Position numbers and translations under genes: made by a program. This document shows positions 34,144 through 41,571 of a stretch of DNA of 58,977 bases, in pieces. Source of the DNA: Flavobacterium hydrocarbonoxydans (GTDB lineage Bacteria; Bacteroidota; Bacteroidia; Flavobacteriales; Flavobacteriaceae); contig NZ_WSTB01000017.1 of the NCBI RefSeq assembly GCF_009789235.1, forward strand, positions 1 through 58,977, given 5' to 3'. Position 1 is the stretch's first letter; the number at the start of each line of letters is the position of its first letter. A model generated the notes under the pieces. It was not told where the DNA came from. It saw only the letters and a program-made list of their open reading frames with translations, and ran no database searches.

Positions 34144-34222
34144 CTAGCCCCGATAGAAGTGGAAATCCTTTTGTGGCGGGGTTCGCCACAAAAGATTGAA
34201 ACGGATAGCGGGATTAGCTCCT
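34144..34222 (+). repeat. Dispersed structured repeat R, copy 3
   Basis: CTAGCCCCGATAGAAG, AATCC, hairpin TTTTGTGGCG-GGGTT-CGCCACAAAA, AGATTGAAA, CGGATAGCGGGATTAGCTCC. Followed by GATTTGGTTTTATCATAGAA, a flank shared with copy 4. An open frame through it into osmC is spurious. Confidence 0.85.
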
Positions 34223-34297
34223 GAAAAAAGATTTGGTTTTATCATAGAAATCGAAATGACAAGATTGCGGATAAAAATTAAAAAAAAGAAAAAAAAC

Positions 34298-34729
34298 ATG
34301 AAAGTAACATTAAACAGAGTAAACGACGCTTTTCATTTTAAAATAAAAAATGAGCGTGGACATGTAGTAGATGTTGATAGCAGAGCAGAATTTGGTGGAA
34401 GCGATTTAGGCGCAAGCCCAATGGAGTTAGTATTAATGGGAGTTGCAGGATGCAGCGCAATTGATATGATTTCGATTTTGAAGAAACAACGTCAGGAAAT
34501 TACCTCTTTTAATGCTGAGGTAGAAGGCGAACGCGTTCAGATAGGTGAAGCAAAACCTTTTAAAGAAATCTTTGTGGTTTTTTATTTAGAAGGAACAATC
34601 AACGAAGAAAAAGCAGTTCGCGCCGCGCAGCTTTCTTTCGAGAAATATTGCTCAGTTGCCAAAACGGTTGAACCAACGGCGACCATAAAATACAAAGTTG
34701 TAGTAAACGGAGTGGAATTAGAAAATTAG
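34298..34729 (+). CDS. OsmC family protein
   Basis: 143 residues from ATG 34298; the longer frame upstream only reads repeat sequence. OsmC/Ohr family, thiol-based peroxide reduction or related. Seen: SRAEFGGSDLGASPMELVLMGVAGCSAIDMISIL with the first redox Cys, and SFEKYCSVAKTV with the second. Its place between thrA and metZ suggests it is carried in the methionine region, but no specific link is known. Confidence 0.9.
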   Translation: MKVTLNRVNDAFHFKIKNERGHVVDVDSRAEFGGSDLGASPMELVLMGVAGCSAIDMISILKKQRQEITSFNAEVEGERVQIGEAKPFKEIFVVFYLEGTINEEKAVRAAQLSFEKYCSVAKTVEPTATIKYKVVVNGVELEN

Positions 34730-34879
34730 AAAATGAGTCAATTAGAGAATTAGATAATTCTTGGTTAACTAATAAATAATGAAGAGCTTTTTAATAAGTA
34801 ACGCTTTAAATTTCTTTGGTGAGACTCTGTGTTCACTTTGTGAATCTTTGTGAAATAGCTCTTTAAAACAAAAAATAAA

Positions 34880-36052
34880 ATGAACGAACAAGATTTTGGT
34901 TTTGAAACACAAGCCATCAGAACCCATTTAGACAGAACGCAATTTCAGGAACATTCGACGCCATTATATTTGTCATCGAGCTTTGTATTTGAAGATGCCG
35001 AGGATATGAGAGCTTCTTTTACAGAAGAAAAAGAACGCAATATTTACAGCCGTTTTAGCAACCCGAATACTACTGAATTTGTAGATAAAGTTTGTGCAAT
35101 GGAAGGTGCCGAAGCAGGTTATGCTTTTGCAACCGGAATGGCAGCCATTTATTCGACTTTTGCAGCTTTGCTAAATTCGGGAGATCATATCGTTTCTGCA
35201 GGAAGTGTTTTTGGTTCGACGCACGCGTTGTTTATGACTTATTTTCCTAAATGGAATATCGAAACGACTTATTTTGATATTAACAAACCAGAAACAATCG
35301 AAAGTTTCATCAAGCCAAACACCAAAATTTTATACGCCGAAACACCAACAAATCCTGGTGTAGATGTAGTTGATTTGGAGCTTTTGGGAGCTATTGCAAA
35401 AAAACACAATCTGATTTTGATAATCGATAACTGTTTTGCAACACCATATTTGCAGCAGCCTATTAAATACGGCGCGCATTTGGTCGTGCATTCGGCTACC
35501 AAATTAATGGATGGACAAGGACGTGTTTTAGGTGGAGTTGCTGTTGGAGAAGCAGAATTGATCCGAAAAATATATCTTTTTTCAAGAAATACGGGCCCAG
35601 CAATGTCGCCTTTTAATGCTTGGGTTTTATCTAAAAGTTTAGAAACTTTGGCCGTTCGTGTTGACAGACATTGCGAAAATGCTTTGAAAGTAGCCGAGTT
35701 TTTAGAAAGTCATCCTAATGTAAATAGTGTGAAATATCCTTTCCTGAAATCGCATCCAAAATATGAAATTGCCAAAAAACAAATGCGTTCAGGCGGTAAT
35801 ATTATTGCATTTGAAATCAAAGGCGGAATCGAAGCAGGAAGAGCATTTTTGGATAAAATAAAATTATGTTCACTTTCGGCAAATATTGGCGATGTAAAAT
35901 CTATTGTAACTCATCCGGCATCTACAACTCACAGTAAATTATCTGTTGAAGAAAAACTAGCAGTAGGAATTACCGAAGGTTTAGTAAGGGTTTCTGTAGG
36001 TCTGGAAGATGTAAAAGACGTAATAGCCGATTTGAATCAGGCACTTTCTTAG
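34880..36052 (+). CDS. metZ: Homoserine-ester sulfhydrylase / transsulfuration-family PLP enzyme (MetZ type)
   Basis: 390 residues. Cys/Met metabolism PLP enzyme: FGFETQAIRTHLDRTQFQEH start, STPLYLSSSFVFEDAEDM, SRFSNPNTTEFVDK, ATGMAAIYSTFAALL, and the PLP lysine in LVVHSATKLMDGQGRVLGG, where DGQGR fits O-succinylhomoserine sulfhydrylases. With MetX making acetylhomoserine here, the substrate is probably O-acetylhomoserine; cystathionine gamma-synthase activity cannot be excluded. Second homocysteine-forming enzyme beside MetY. Confidence 0.88.
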   Translation: MNEQDFGFETQAIRTHLDRTQFQEHSTPLYLSSSFVFEDAEDMRASFTEEKERNIYSRFSNPNTTEFVDKVCAMEGAEAGYAFATGMAAIYSTFAALLNSGDHIVSAGSVFGSTHALFMTYFPKWNIETTYFDINKPETIESFIKPNTKILYAETPTNPGVDVVDLELLGAIAKKHNLILIIDNCFATPYLQQPIKYGAHLVVHSATKLMDGQGRVLGGVAVGEAELIRKIYLFSRNTGPAMSPFNAWVLSKSLETLAVRVDRHCENALKVAEFLESHPNVNSVKYPFLKSHPKYEIAKKQMRSGGNIIAFEIKGGIEAGRAFLDKIKLCSLSANIGDVKSIVTHPASTTHSKLSVEEKLAVGITEGLVRVSVGLEDVKDVIADLNQALS

Positions 36053-36236
36053 ACATTTTAGAATTTTATATTTCTGATTTTAGCTATTAGATTATAATTT
36101 AATAACGATTTTTAACTGTAATTTTTATACTGTTAAAAATCGTTATTTTTTTAGGATTTGTTTAAGTAAAAAGTATATTTTTGTCTAATAACCAAAACTA
36201 TAAACTATTAATTATAAACTTAAAACCTATTACAAC

Positions 36237-36737
36237 ATGAGTAATTCTACTTACATTCTTGATGATACGTTATTAGCTTCAACAGGAAAAAGATTTCTAA
36301 ATTATATTATCGATATTATTGTTTTTTTAATTGCAATGTATTCATTCGGAATTGTATTAGGCATCTTGATTGCTTTAGGAATGGAAAGCATACGAGAATG
36401 GATGTCTGGTCTGGGGGATTTAGGATGGAATTTGGTTGGAATTGTGATGTTAGTTAGCTATTATACTTTGACAGAAGGTTTTTTGGGAAGATCGGTAGGT
36501 AAGTTAATAACAGGAACTATTGTTGTTGATGAAAATGGGGAAAAAATAAATTTCGGATCAGCTTTTAAAAGAAGTTTATGTCGTCTGATTCCTTTTGATG
36601 GATTGTCTTTTTTAGGGAGTAGAGGATGGCATGATTCCATAACTGAGACTTATGTAGTTGAGAAAAAATCTTTGGATGAAAGTTTAAAATTGTTTAAAGA
36701 TTTTCAATTAATTGGAGTTCAGGAAGCAGAAGTTTAA
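36237..36737 (+). CDS. RDD family membrane protein
   Basis: 166 residues with three predicted membrane helices: FLNYIIDIIVFLIAMYSFGI, VLGILIALGM and LGWNLVGIVMLVSYYTLTE, then RSVGKLITGTIVVDENG typical of RDD proteins. The paired Arg/Asp signature appears as GKRFLNYIIDI at the start. Transport or anchoring roles have been suggested for the family, none proven here. No clear tie to the sulfur genes on either side. Confidence 0.88.
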   Translation: MSNSTYILDDTLLASTGKRFLNYIIDIIVFLIAMYSFGIVLGILIALGMESIREWMSGLGDLGWNLVGIVMLVSYYTLTEGFLGRSVGKLITGTIVVDENGEKINFGSAFKRSLCRLIPFDGLSFLGSRGWHDSITETYVVEKKSLDESLKLFKDFQLIGVQEAEV

Positions 36738-36752
36738 ACATTAATTGTTCAT

Positions 36753-36795
36753 CTGAATGAAGCTTAAATAATTATTTGAATTAAGCTTCGTTCAG
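36753..36795 (+). terminator. Hairpin after the RDD gene
   Basis: CTGAATGAAGCTTAA (36753-36767) pairs with TTAAGCTTCGTTCAG (36781-36795) with one G-T pair. Without a T run the terminator call is tentative. Confidence 0.5.
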
Positions 36796-36918
36796 TCAGA
36801 ATATTCAATAAATGAATTAGTTTAAATTAATTTTAGTAGTTTCGTACTATAAAATAATGATTCATTATAATGTGATTTGGGTTTCTAAAATCTAAAATCT
36901 AAAATCTAAAATTAGCTA

Positions 36919-37329
36919 ATGCTTTCAAAGAAAACAAAATACGGAATAAAAGCTTTAACATTTTTGGCAAGACGCGAGAATAATGAACCTGTGCAAATTG
37001 CCGAAATTGCTAAGAGCGAACATATTTCGATAAAATTTTTAGAGAGTATTTTATTATTACTTAGAAATTCTGGATTTCTGGGTGCCAAAAAAGGAAAAGG
37101 CGGAGGCTACTACTTGATCAAAGACCCAAAAGAGATTAGTATGGCTCATGTGTACCGCATTCTCGAAGGCCCAATTGCGTTGTTGCCATGTGCAAGCCAT
37201 AATTTTTATGAAAAATGTGACGACTGTGATGACGAAGCTAATTGCGCAGCTCGTCGCTTAATGACTGAGGTTAGGGATAATACGCTTAAAATTCTTGAGA
37301 GTAATTCCTTGGCAGATATTGCTTTTTAA
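36919..37329 (+). CDS. Rrf2 family transcriptional regulator with Cys cluster
   Basis: 136 residues. N-terminal winged helix (MLSKKTKYGIKALTFLARR, QIAEIAKSEHISIKFLESILLLL, GAKKGKGGGYYL) as in Rrf2/IscR/CymR. Four Cys in the second half (CASHNFYEKCDDCDDEANC) could bind an iron-sulfur cluster, unlike Bacillus CymR, which lacks it. Its position between metZ and the cysH operon makes it the best candidate regulator of cysteine/sulfate genes, perhaps via the GATAGGGTAATGGA sites; this is inference. Preceded by AAATCTA-type repeats. Confidence 0.9.
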   Translation: MLSKKTKYGIKALTFLARRENNEPVQIAEIAKSEHISIKFLESILLLLRNSGFLGAKKGKGGGYYLIKDPKEISMAHVYRILEGPIALLPCASHNFYEKCDDCDDEANCAARRLMTEVRDNTLKILESNSLADIAF

Positions 37330-37333
37330 TAAA

Positions 37334-38116
37334 TTAAAATATCAATTTATAGCCTACAAAGAATAACATTACAGCAATAGCGTTTCTTAAAATTAAATCA
37401 GGAACTTTTCCGCTTAACATACTTCCTAAGTAGATTCCTGGTAGGGATCCCATTAATAATTGACCTAAAAGGATTAAATCTAAATTTCCCATAGAAGCAT
37501 GTCCTAAACCAGCAACCAGAGTTAGCGGAACTGCATGTGCAATTTCGGTTCCAACTAAACGTGGTGTTGGTAATAAGGGGTAGAGAAAAAATAAGGTAAC
37601 CGTACCTAACGCTCCTGCACCAATAGAAGTTAGGGTTACAGTAGCTCCAAGCATTACGCCTATTGCTACTGTTAATGCGTTTTGTGTGTTGCTTTCACTA
37701 TGAAATTTATCTCCAGCATGTTTTTGAGAAAAATTCAATAATTTCTTTTTAAATAAAATCGCTACAGAAGTAAAAAGTAAAGCCCATCCTAAACTGTACT
37801 TTATAACGGAATTTATGGTAGTTATATCGGTTTTGATGCTGTGCAGAATATATAAGGTAAGCATTGCTGCAGGAACACTTCCTAATGTTAGCCATCCAGT
37901 GATGGACCAGTTGATATTTTTTTTGCGGTGGTGAACAAATACACCTCCCATTTTGGTAAAAGCTGCGTACAATAAGTCTGTACCAACTGCTGTTGTAGGT
38001 GGAATACCAAACCATAATAAAATGGGTGTCATTAAAGAACCGCCGCCAACACCTGTTAGACCAACAACAAAACCAACTACCAGACCAGCAATGACTAAAC
38101 CAATTTGAAAATCCAT
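37334..38116 (-). CDS. TauE/SafE family permease (probable sulfite/sulfur-anion transporter)
   Basis: 260 residues, about 8 membrane helices. Seen: GLVIAGLVVGFVVGLTGVGGGSLMTPILL with the GVGGG motif typical of the family, and a second half-repeat (LGATVTLTSIGAGALGTVTL). Family members export sulfite, sulfoacetate or take up other organic anions; location beside the sulfate-assimilation operon suggests a sulfur anion. Transcribed towards the Rrf2 gene, stops five bases apart; its upstream region is shared with cysH. Confidence 0.88.
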   Translation of the reverse strand: MDFQIGLVIAGLVVGFVVGLTGVGGGSLMTPILLWFGIPPTTAVGTDLLYAAFTKMGGVFVHHRKKNINWSITGWLTLGSVPAAMLTLYILHSIKTDITTINSVIKYSLGWALLFTSVAILFKKKLLNFSQKHAGDKFHSESNTQNALTVAIGVMLGATVTLTSIGAGALGTVTLFFLYPLLPTPRLVGTEIAHAVPLTLVAGLGHASMGNLDLILLGQLLMGSLPGIYLGSMLSGKVPDLILRNAIAVMLFFVGYKLIF

Positions 38117-38317
38117 AAAAAAATATTTTGGGCAAAAATAACAACTATTTTATAATAATCCTATGGATTATGTAGAGATTAAAAAAGTTTTATAATTGTT
38201 TATTGATGAAGTTGGGTTTATAAGTCTGAATTACAGTGTTTTTAAGTGTTTTTTTGATTGTATTGTTTTTTTCGATTTAACAAATTCAATTTGATATGTA
38301 AAAAAACGAAATATTGT

Positions 38318-38347
38318 TTTGTTATTTAGAAATAAGTATTAATTTTG
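38318..38347 (+). promoter_or_regulatory. Promoter of the cysH operon
   Basis: TTTG (38318-38321), 18-base spacer, TAATTTTG (38340-38347): an exact match to the TAnnTTTG consensus. Confidence 0.85.
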
Positions 38348-38357
38348 CATTGTAATC

Positions 38358-38380
38358 TACTAAGCCGATAGGGTAATGGA
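38358..38380 (+). promoter_or_regulatory. Candidate operator: GATAGGGTAATGGA motif, copy 2
   Basis: TACTAAGCCGATAGGGTAAT-GGA starts 11 bases after the -7 box, so it covers or directly follows the expected transcription start. A repressor bound here would block initiation. It matches the copy at 26999-27021 in 20 of 23 positions. Confidence 0.6.
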
Positions 38381-38399
38381 TTTTTAAATAAAATAAAAA

Positions 38400-39110
38400 A
38401 TGAGTCAATCCGTAATAACATCATTATTAGAAAAAACAAAAGATTTTTCATTAGAAGAGACATTGGTTTTTTTAGCGAATGAATATCCTGAGAAAGTAGT
38501 TTTTTCGACTTCTTTTGGGCAGGAAGATCAGGTGATTACTGATTTTATCGCAAAAAGTAATACGGATATCACCATTTTTACTTTAGACACAGGAAGATTG
38601 TTTCAGGAGACTTATGATGTTTTTCATAAGACTTTAAAGAAATACAAAAGGCCCATCGAAGTCTATTTTCCAGAAGCAGCAGCGGTAGAAAATTTACTGA
38701 AAGAAAAAGGACCAAATAGCTTTTATGATTCGGTTGAAAATAGAAAAGAATGTTGTTTTATTCGAAAAGTAGTTCCGTTACGAAAAGCGTTATCAGGAAA
38801 TGCAGTTTGGATTACCGGTTTAAGAGCCGAACAATCAGAAAACAGACAAGATTTGAATTTATTTGAATACGATGCCAACTTCGAAATTATCAAATTCAAT
38901 CCATTATTAAAATGGTCTTTAGAAGAAGTTGAAACCTATTTGCAAGAAAATAATGTTCCTCAAAATGCCCTGCACAAAAAAGGTTTCGTAAGTATAGGAT
39001 GCGCACCTTGTACAAGAGCAATTTTTCCAGGCGAAGATATAAGAGCCGGAAGATGGTGGTGGGAATCAAGTCATAAAGAATGTGGTTTGCACAGCGCTAA
39101 GAAAGAATAA
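38400..39110 (+). CDS. cysH: Assimilatory adenylyl-sulfate (APS) reductase
   Basis: 236 residues. Reduces activated sulfate to sulfite. Seen: VVFSTSFGQEDQVI (PP-loop-like), and two Cys pairs, CCFIRKVVPLRKAL and GCAPCTRAI, that hold a [4Fe-4S] cluster; this marks the APS-using class rather than the PAPS-using enzyme. WWWESSHKECGLH supplies the C-terminal catalytic Cys. No cysC (APS kinase) is present, which fits. First gene of the sulfate-assimilation run. Confidence 0.95.
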   Translation: MSQSVITSLLEKTKDFSLEETLVFLANEYPEKVVFSTSFGQEDQVITDFIAKSNTDITIFTLDTGRLFQETYDVFHKTLKKYKRPIEVYFPEAAAVENLLKEKGPNSFYDSVENRKECCFIRKVVPLRKALSGNAVWITGLRAEQSENRQDLNLFEYDANFEIIKFNPLLKWSLEEVETYLQENNVPQNALHKKGFVSIGCAPCTRAIFPGEDIRAGRWWWESSHKECGLHSAKKE

Positions 39111-39234
39111 AGAGAATAGAACAAAGAATATAGAAGCAAGAGACAAGAGAATAGAATAAAACAATAGTTGAAAATTTCAGAGTACACCACAAAACTTGCA
39201 ACCTGAAACTTGAAACTTGAAACAAAAAAACACA

Positions 39235-40134
39235 ATGAGTTCAGTATTAAAAACAAACGCTTTAGAGAGTGAAGCAATATACATTTTCAGAGAAGTAATT
39301 TCGCAGTTTGACAAACCTGTTTTACTTTTTTCTGGAGGAAAAGATTCTATAACATTGGTACGTTTGGCGCAAAAAGCATTTTTTCCGGCAAAAATTCCAT
39401 TTCCTCTTTTGCACGTTGATACAGGACATAATTTTCCTGAAACCATTGCTTTCAGAGATAAATTGGTTGAAGAATTAGGATTAGAATTAATCGTTCGTAA
39501 TGTTCAGGATGCTATTGATGAGGGAAAAGTGGTTGAAGAAACCGGAAAATATTCTAGTAGAAACAGCTTGCAAACCATCACACTTTTAGATGCAATCGAA
39601 GAATTTAAATTTGATGCTTGTATTGGTGGTGCGCGTCGTGATGAAGAAAAAGCAAGAGCTAAAGAACGTATTTTCTCTGTTCGTGATGATTTTGGTCAAT
39701 GGGATGAGAAAAATCAGCGTCCAGAGTTATTTGATATTTTGAATGGTAAAATTGAAAATGGTCAAAACGTTCGTGTTTTCCCAATTTCAAACTGGACAGA
39801 ATTAGATGTTTGGAGTTATATCGAGAAAGAGCATATCGAAATTCCTTCGATTTATTTCTCGCATAAAAGAAAGGTTTTTTTGAGAGACGGTTTAATTTGG
39901 TCACATTCTCCTTTTGTGTACCAGGAAGAAGACGAACAAATCGAAGAAAGAATTGTTCGCTTCAGAACCGTTGGAGACATGACTTGTACAGCTGCTGTTG
40001 ATTCTTATGCTGCAACTATTCAGGAAGTAGTGGGAGAAATCAGAGAATCAACAATTTCTGAAAGAGGAGCCAGAATTGATGACAAACGTTCTGAAGCTGC
40101 CATGGAGAAAAGAAAGCAACAAGGATACTTTTAG
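39235..40134 (+). CDS. cysD: Sulfate adenylyltransferase subunit 2
   Basis: 299 residues from ATG 39235; a TTG six codons upstream only extends into repeat. The ATP-PPi-hydrolase-like subunit that makes APS with CysN. Seen: LLFSGGKDSITLVRLAQKAF (PP-loop SGGKDS), HVDTGHNFPETIAFRD, GGARRDEEKARAKERIFSVRD, NWTELDVWSYIEKEHIEIPS and the C-terminal SERGARIDDKRSEAAMEKRK. The 124-base gap after cysH is composed of degenerate short words (GAATAGA, TTGAAAC), without a promoter I could identify. Confidence 0.97.
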   Translation: MSSVLKTNALESEAIYIFREVISQFDKPVLLFSGGKDSITLVRLAQKAFFPAKIPFPLLHVDTGHNFPETIAFRDKLVEELGLELIVRNVQDAIDEGKVVEETGKYSSRNSLQTITLLDAIEEFKFDACIGGARRDEEKARAKERIFSVRDDFGQWDEKNQRPELFDILNGKIENGQNVRVFPISNWTELDVWSYIEKEHIEIPSIYFSHKRKVFLRDGLIWSHSPFVYQEEDEQIEERIVRFRTVGDMTCTAAVDSYAATIQEVVGEIRESTISERGARIDDKRSEAAMEKRKQQGYF

Positions 40135-40241
40135 AATTGTATAATGTATAAATGTACACTGTAAAAAGTGATTTTACAGTGAGCATTTTACAACAATACA
40201 ATATACATTTTACAATAATTACAATATACAATTTCATAATA

Positions 40242-41486
40242 ATGGAAGTTTTAAAAATAGCAACAGCAGGAAGTGTAGATGACGGAAAAAGTACTTTGAT
40301 CGGAAGATTATTGTATGATACAAAATCATTGACAACTGATAAAATAGAAGCAATCGAGAAAAGCAGCAAGCAAAAAGGATATGATTATCTTGATTTTTCT
40401 TTGGCAACTGACGGATTGGTAGCAGAGAGAGAGCAAGGAATCACGATTGATGTGGCGCATATTTATTTTTCGACTGCAAAGAAAAGTTACATTATTGCCG
40501 ATACTCCAGGTCACGTAGAATATACCAGAAACATGGTTACAGGAGCTTCGACTTCTCAGGTTTCGATTATTTTAATTGATGCTAGAAAAGGGGTTATCGA
40601 GCAAACGTACCGTCACTTTTTTATCAATAATTTATTGAGAGTAAAAGAGGTAATTGTAGCGATTAACAAAATGGATTTGGTTGATTATTCTGAAGAAGTT
40701 TTCAATAAAATCAAAGCTGATTTTCAGGCATTAAATGCAAAAAGTACTTTTAAGGAGCAAAACGTAAGTTATATTCCGTTAAGTGCTTTAACTGGAGATA
40801 ATGTTGTGGATAAATTAGGAAAAATGCCTTGGTATGAAGGAGAAACAATATTAGAACATTTAGAAGGATTACATTCTTCGGATGTATTTGAAGCAGGAAA
40901 AGCTCGTTTCCCGGTTCAAACGGTTATTCGTCCAAAAACAGAAGAATACCATGATTTTAGAGGTTACGCCGGAAAATTATACGGAAACTCTATTAAAGTT
41001 GGAGATGCGGTAACAGTTTTACCTTCTTTAACAGAATCAAAAGTAACGAAGATTCACTTTTTTGACAAACAATTTGATGAAGCCGTTGCAGGTTCTTCGA
41101 TTACCATCGAATTAGAAAATGATATCAATGTTACCAGAGGTGATATGATTGTAAAATCATCGGAGCTTCCAAAAATTGAAAAAGAAATCACAACTACAGT
41201 TTGTTGGATGGACAGCAAAAAGTTGGTTGCAGGAACAAAATATATCGTTCAGCACAATACAAATTCGGTTTTAGCGAAAGTAGAAAGTATCAAAAATACA
41301 ATCTCAACGGACTATTCAGGAACAAAAGAAGCGTCGCAATTAGCGATCAACGAAATTGGAGAAGTAACCATCAAATTAAGCAAACCGTTATATTTTGATG
41401 CGTACAATGACAATAAATCAAACGGAGCATTCATCTTAATTGATACAGCAACCAATACAACAGCAGGAGTAGGTTTCATTAGATAG
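40242..41486 (+). CDS. cysN: Sulfate adenylyltransferase subunit 1 (GTPase)
   Basis: 414 residues from ATG 40242 (the open frame begins 30 codons earlier in repeat words). EF-Tu-like GTPase driving APS formation. Seen: G1 ATAGSVDDGKSTLIGRLLYD, effector region EREQGITIDVAHIYFST, G3 DTPGHVEYTRNM, G4 NKMD, then two beta-barrel domains. It lacks a fused APS kinase domain, consistent with APS as the direct substrate of CysH. Follows cysD. Confidence 0.97.
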   Translation: MEVLKIATAGSVDDGKSTLIGRLLYDTKSLTTDKIEAIEKSSKQKGYDYLDFSLATDGLVAEREQGITIDVAHIYFSTAKKSYIIADTPGHVEYTRNMVTGASTSQVSIILIDARKGVIEQTYRHFFINNLLRVKEVIVAINKMDLVDYSEEVFNKIKADFQALNAKSTFKEQNVSYIPLSALTGDNVVDKLGKMPWYEGETILEHLEGLHSSDVFEAGKARFPVQTVIRPKTEEYHDFRGYAGKLYGNSIKVGDAVTVLPSLTESKVTKIHFFDKQFDEAVAGSSITIELENDINVTRGDMIVKSSELPKIEKEITTTVCWMDSKKLVAGTKYIVQHNTNSVLAKVESIKNTISTDYSGTKEASQLAINEIGEVTIKLSKPLYFDAYNDNKSNGAFILIDTATNTTAGVGFIR

Positions 41487-41571
41487 TTGATAGTTTATGG
41501 TTTTTAGTTGATAGTTATGCTGCCAACAACCAACCATAAACAACCAACCATAAACTATAAACTAAAAGAAA

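Noticed and set aside
34196..34297. N-terminal extension of the OsmC gene
   Set aside because: These codons translate repeat R copy 3 and a poly-Lys low-complexity stretch; OsmC homology begins at ATG 34298.
37749..38144. 131-codon minus-strand frame over the permease gene
   Set aside because: It is an out-of-frame shadow of the TauE/SafE gene, whose helices and GVGGG motif are clear.
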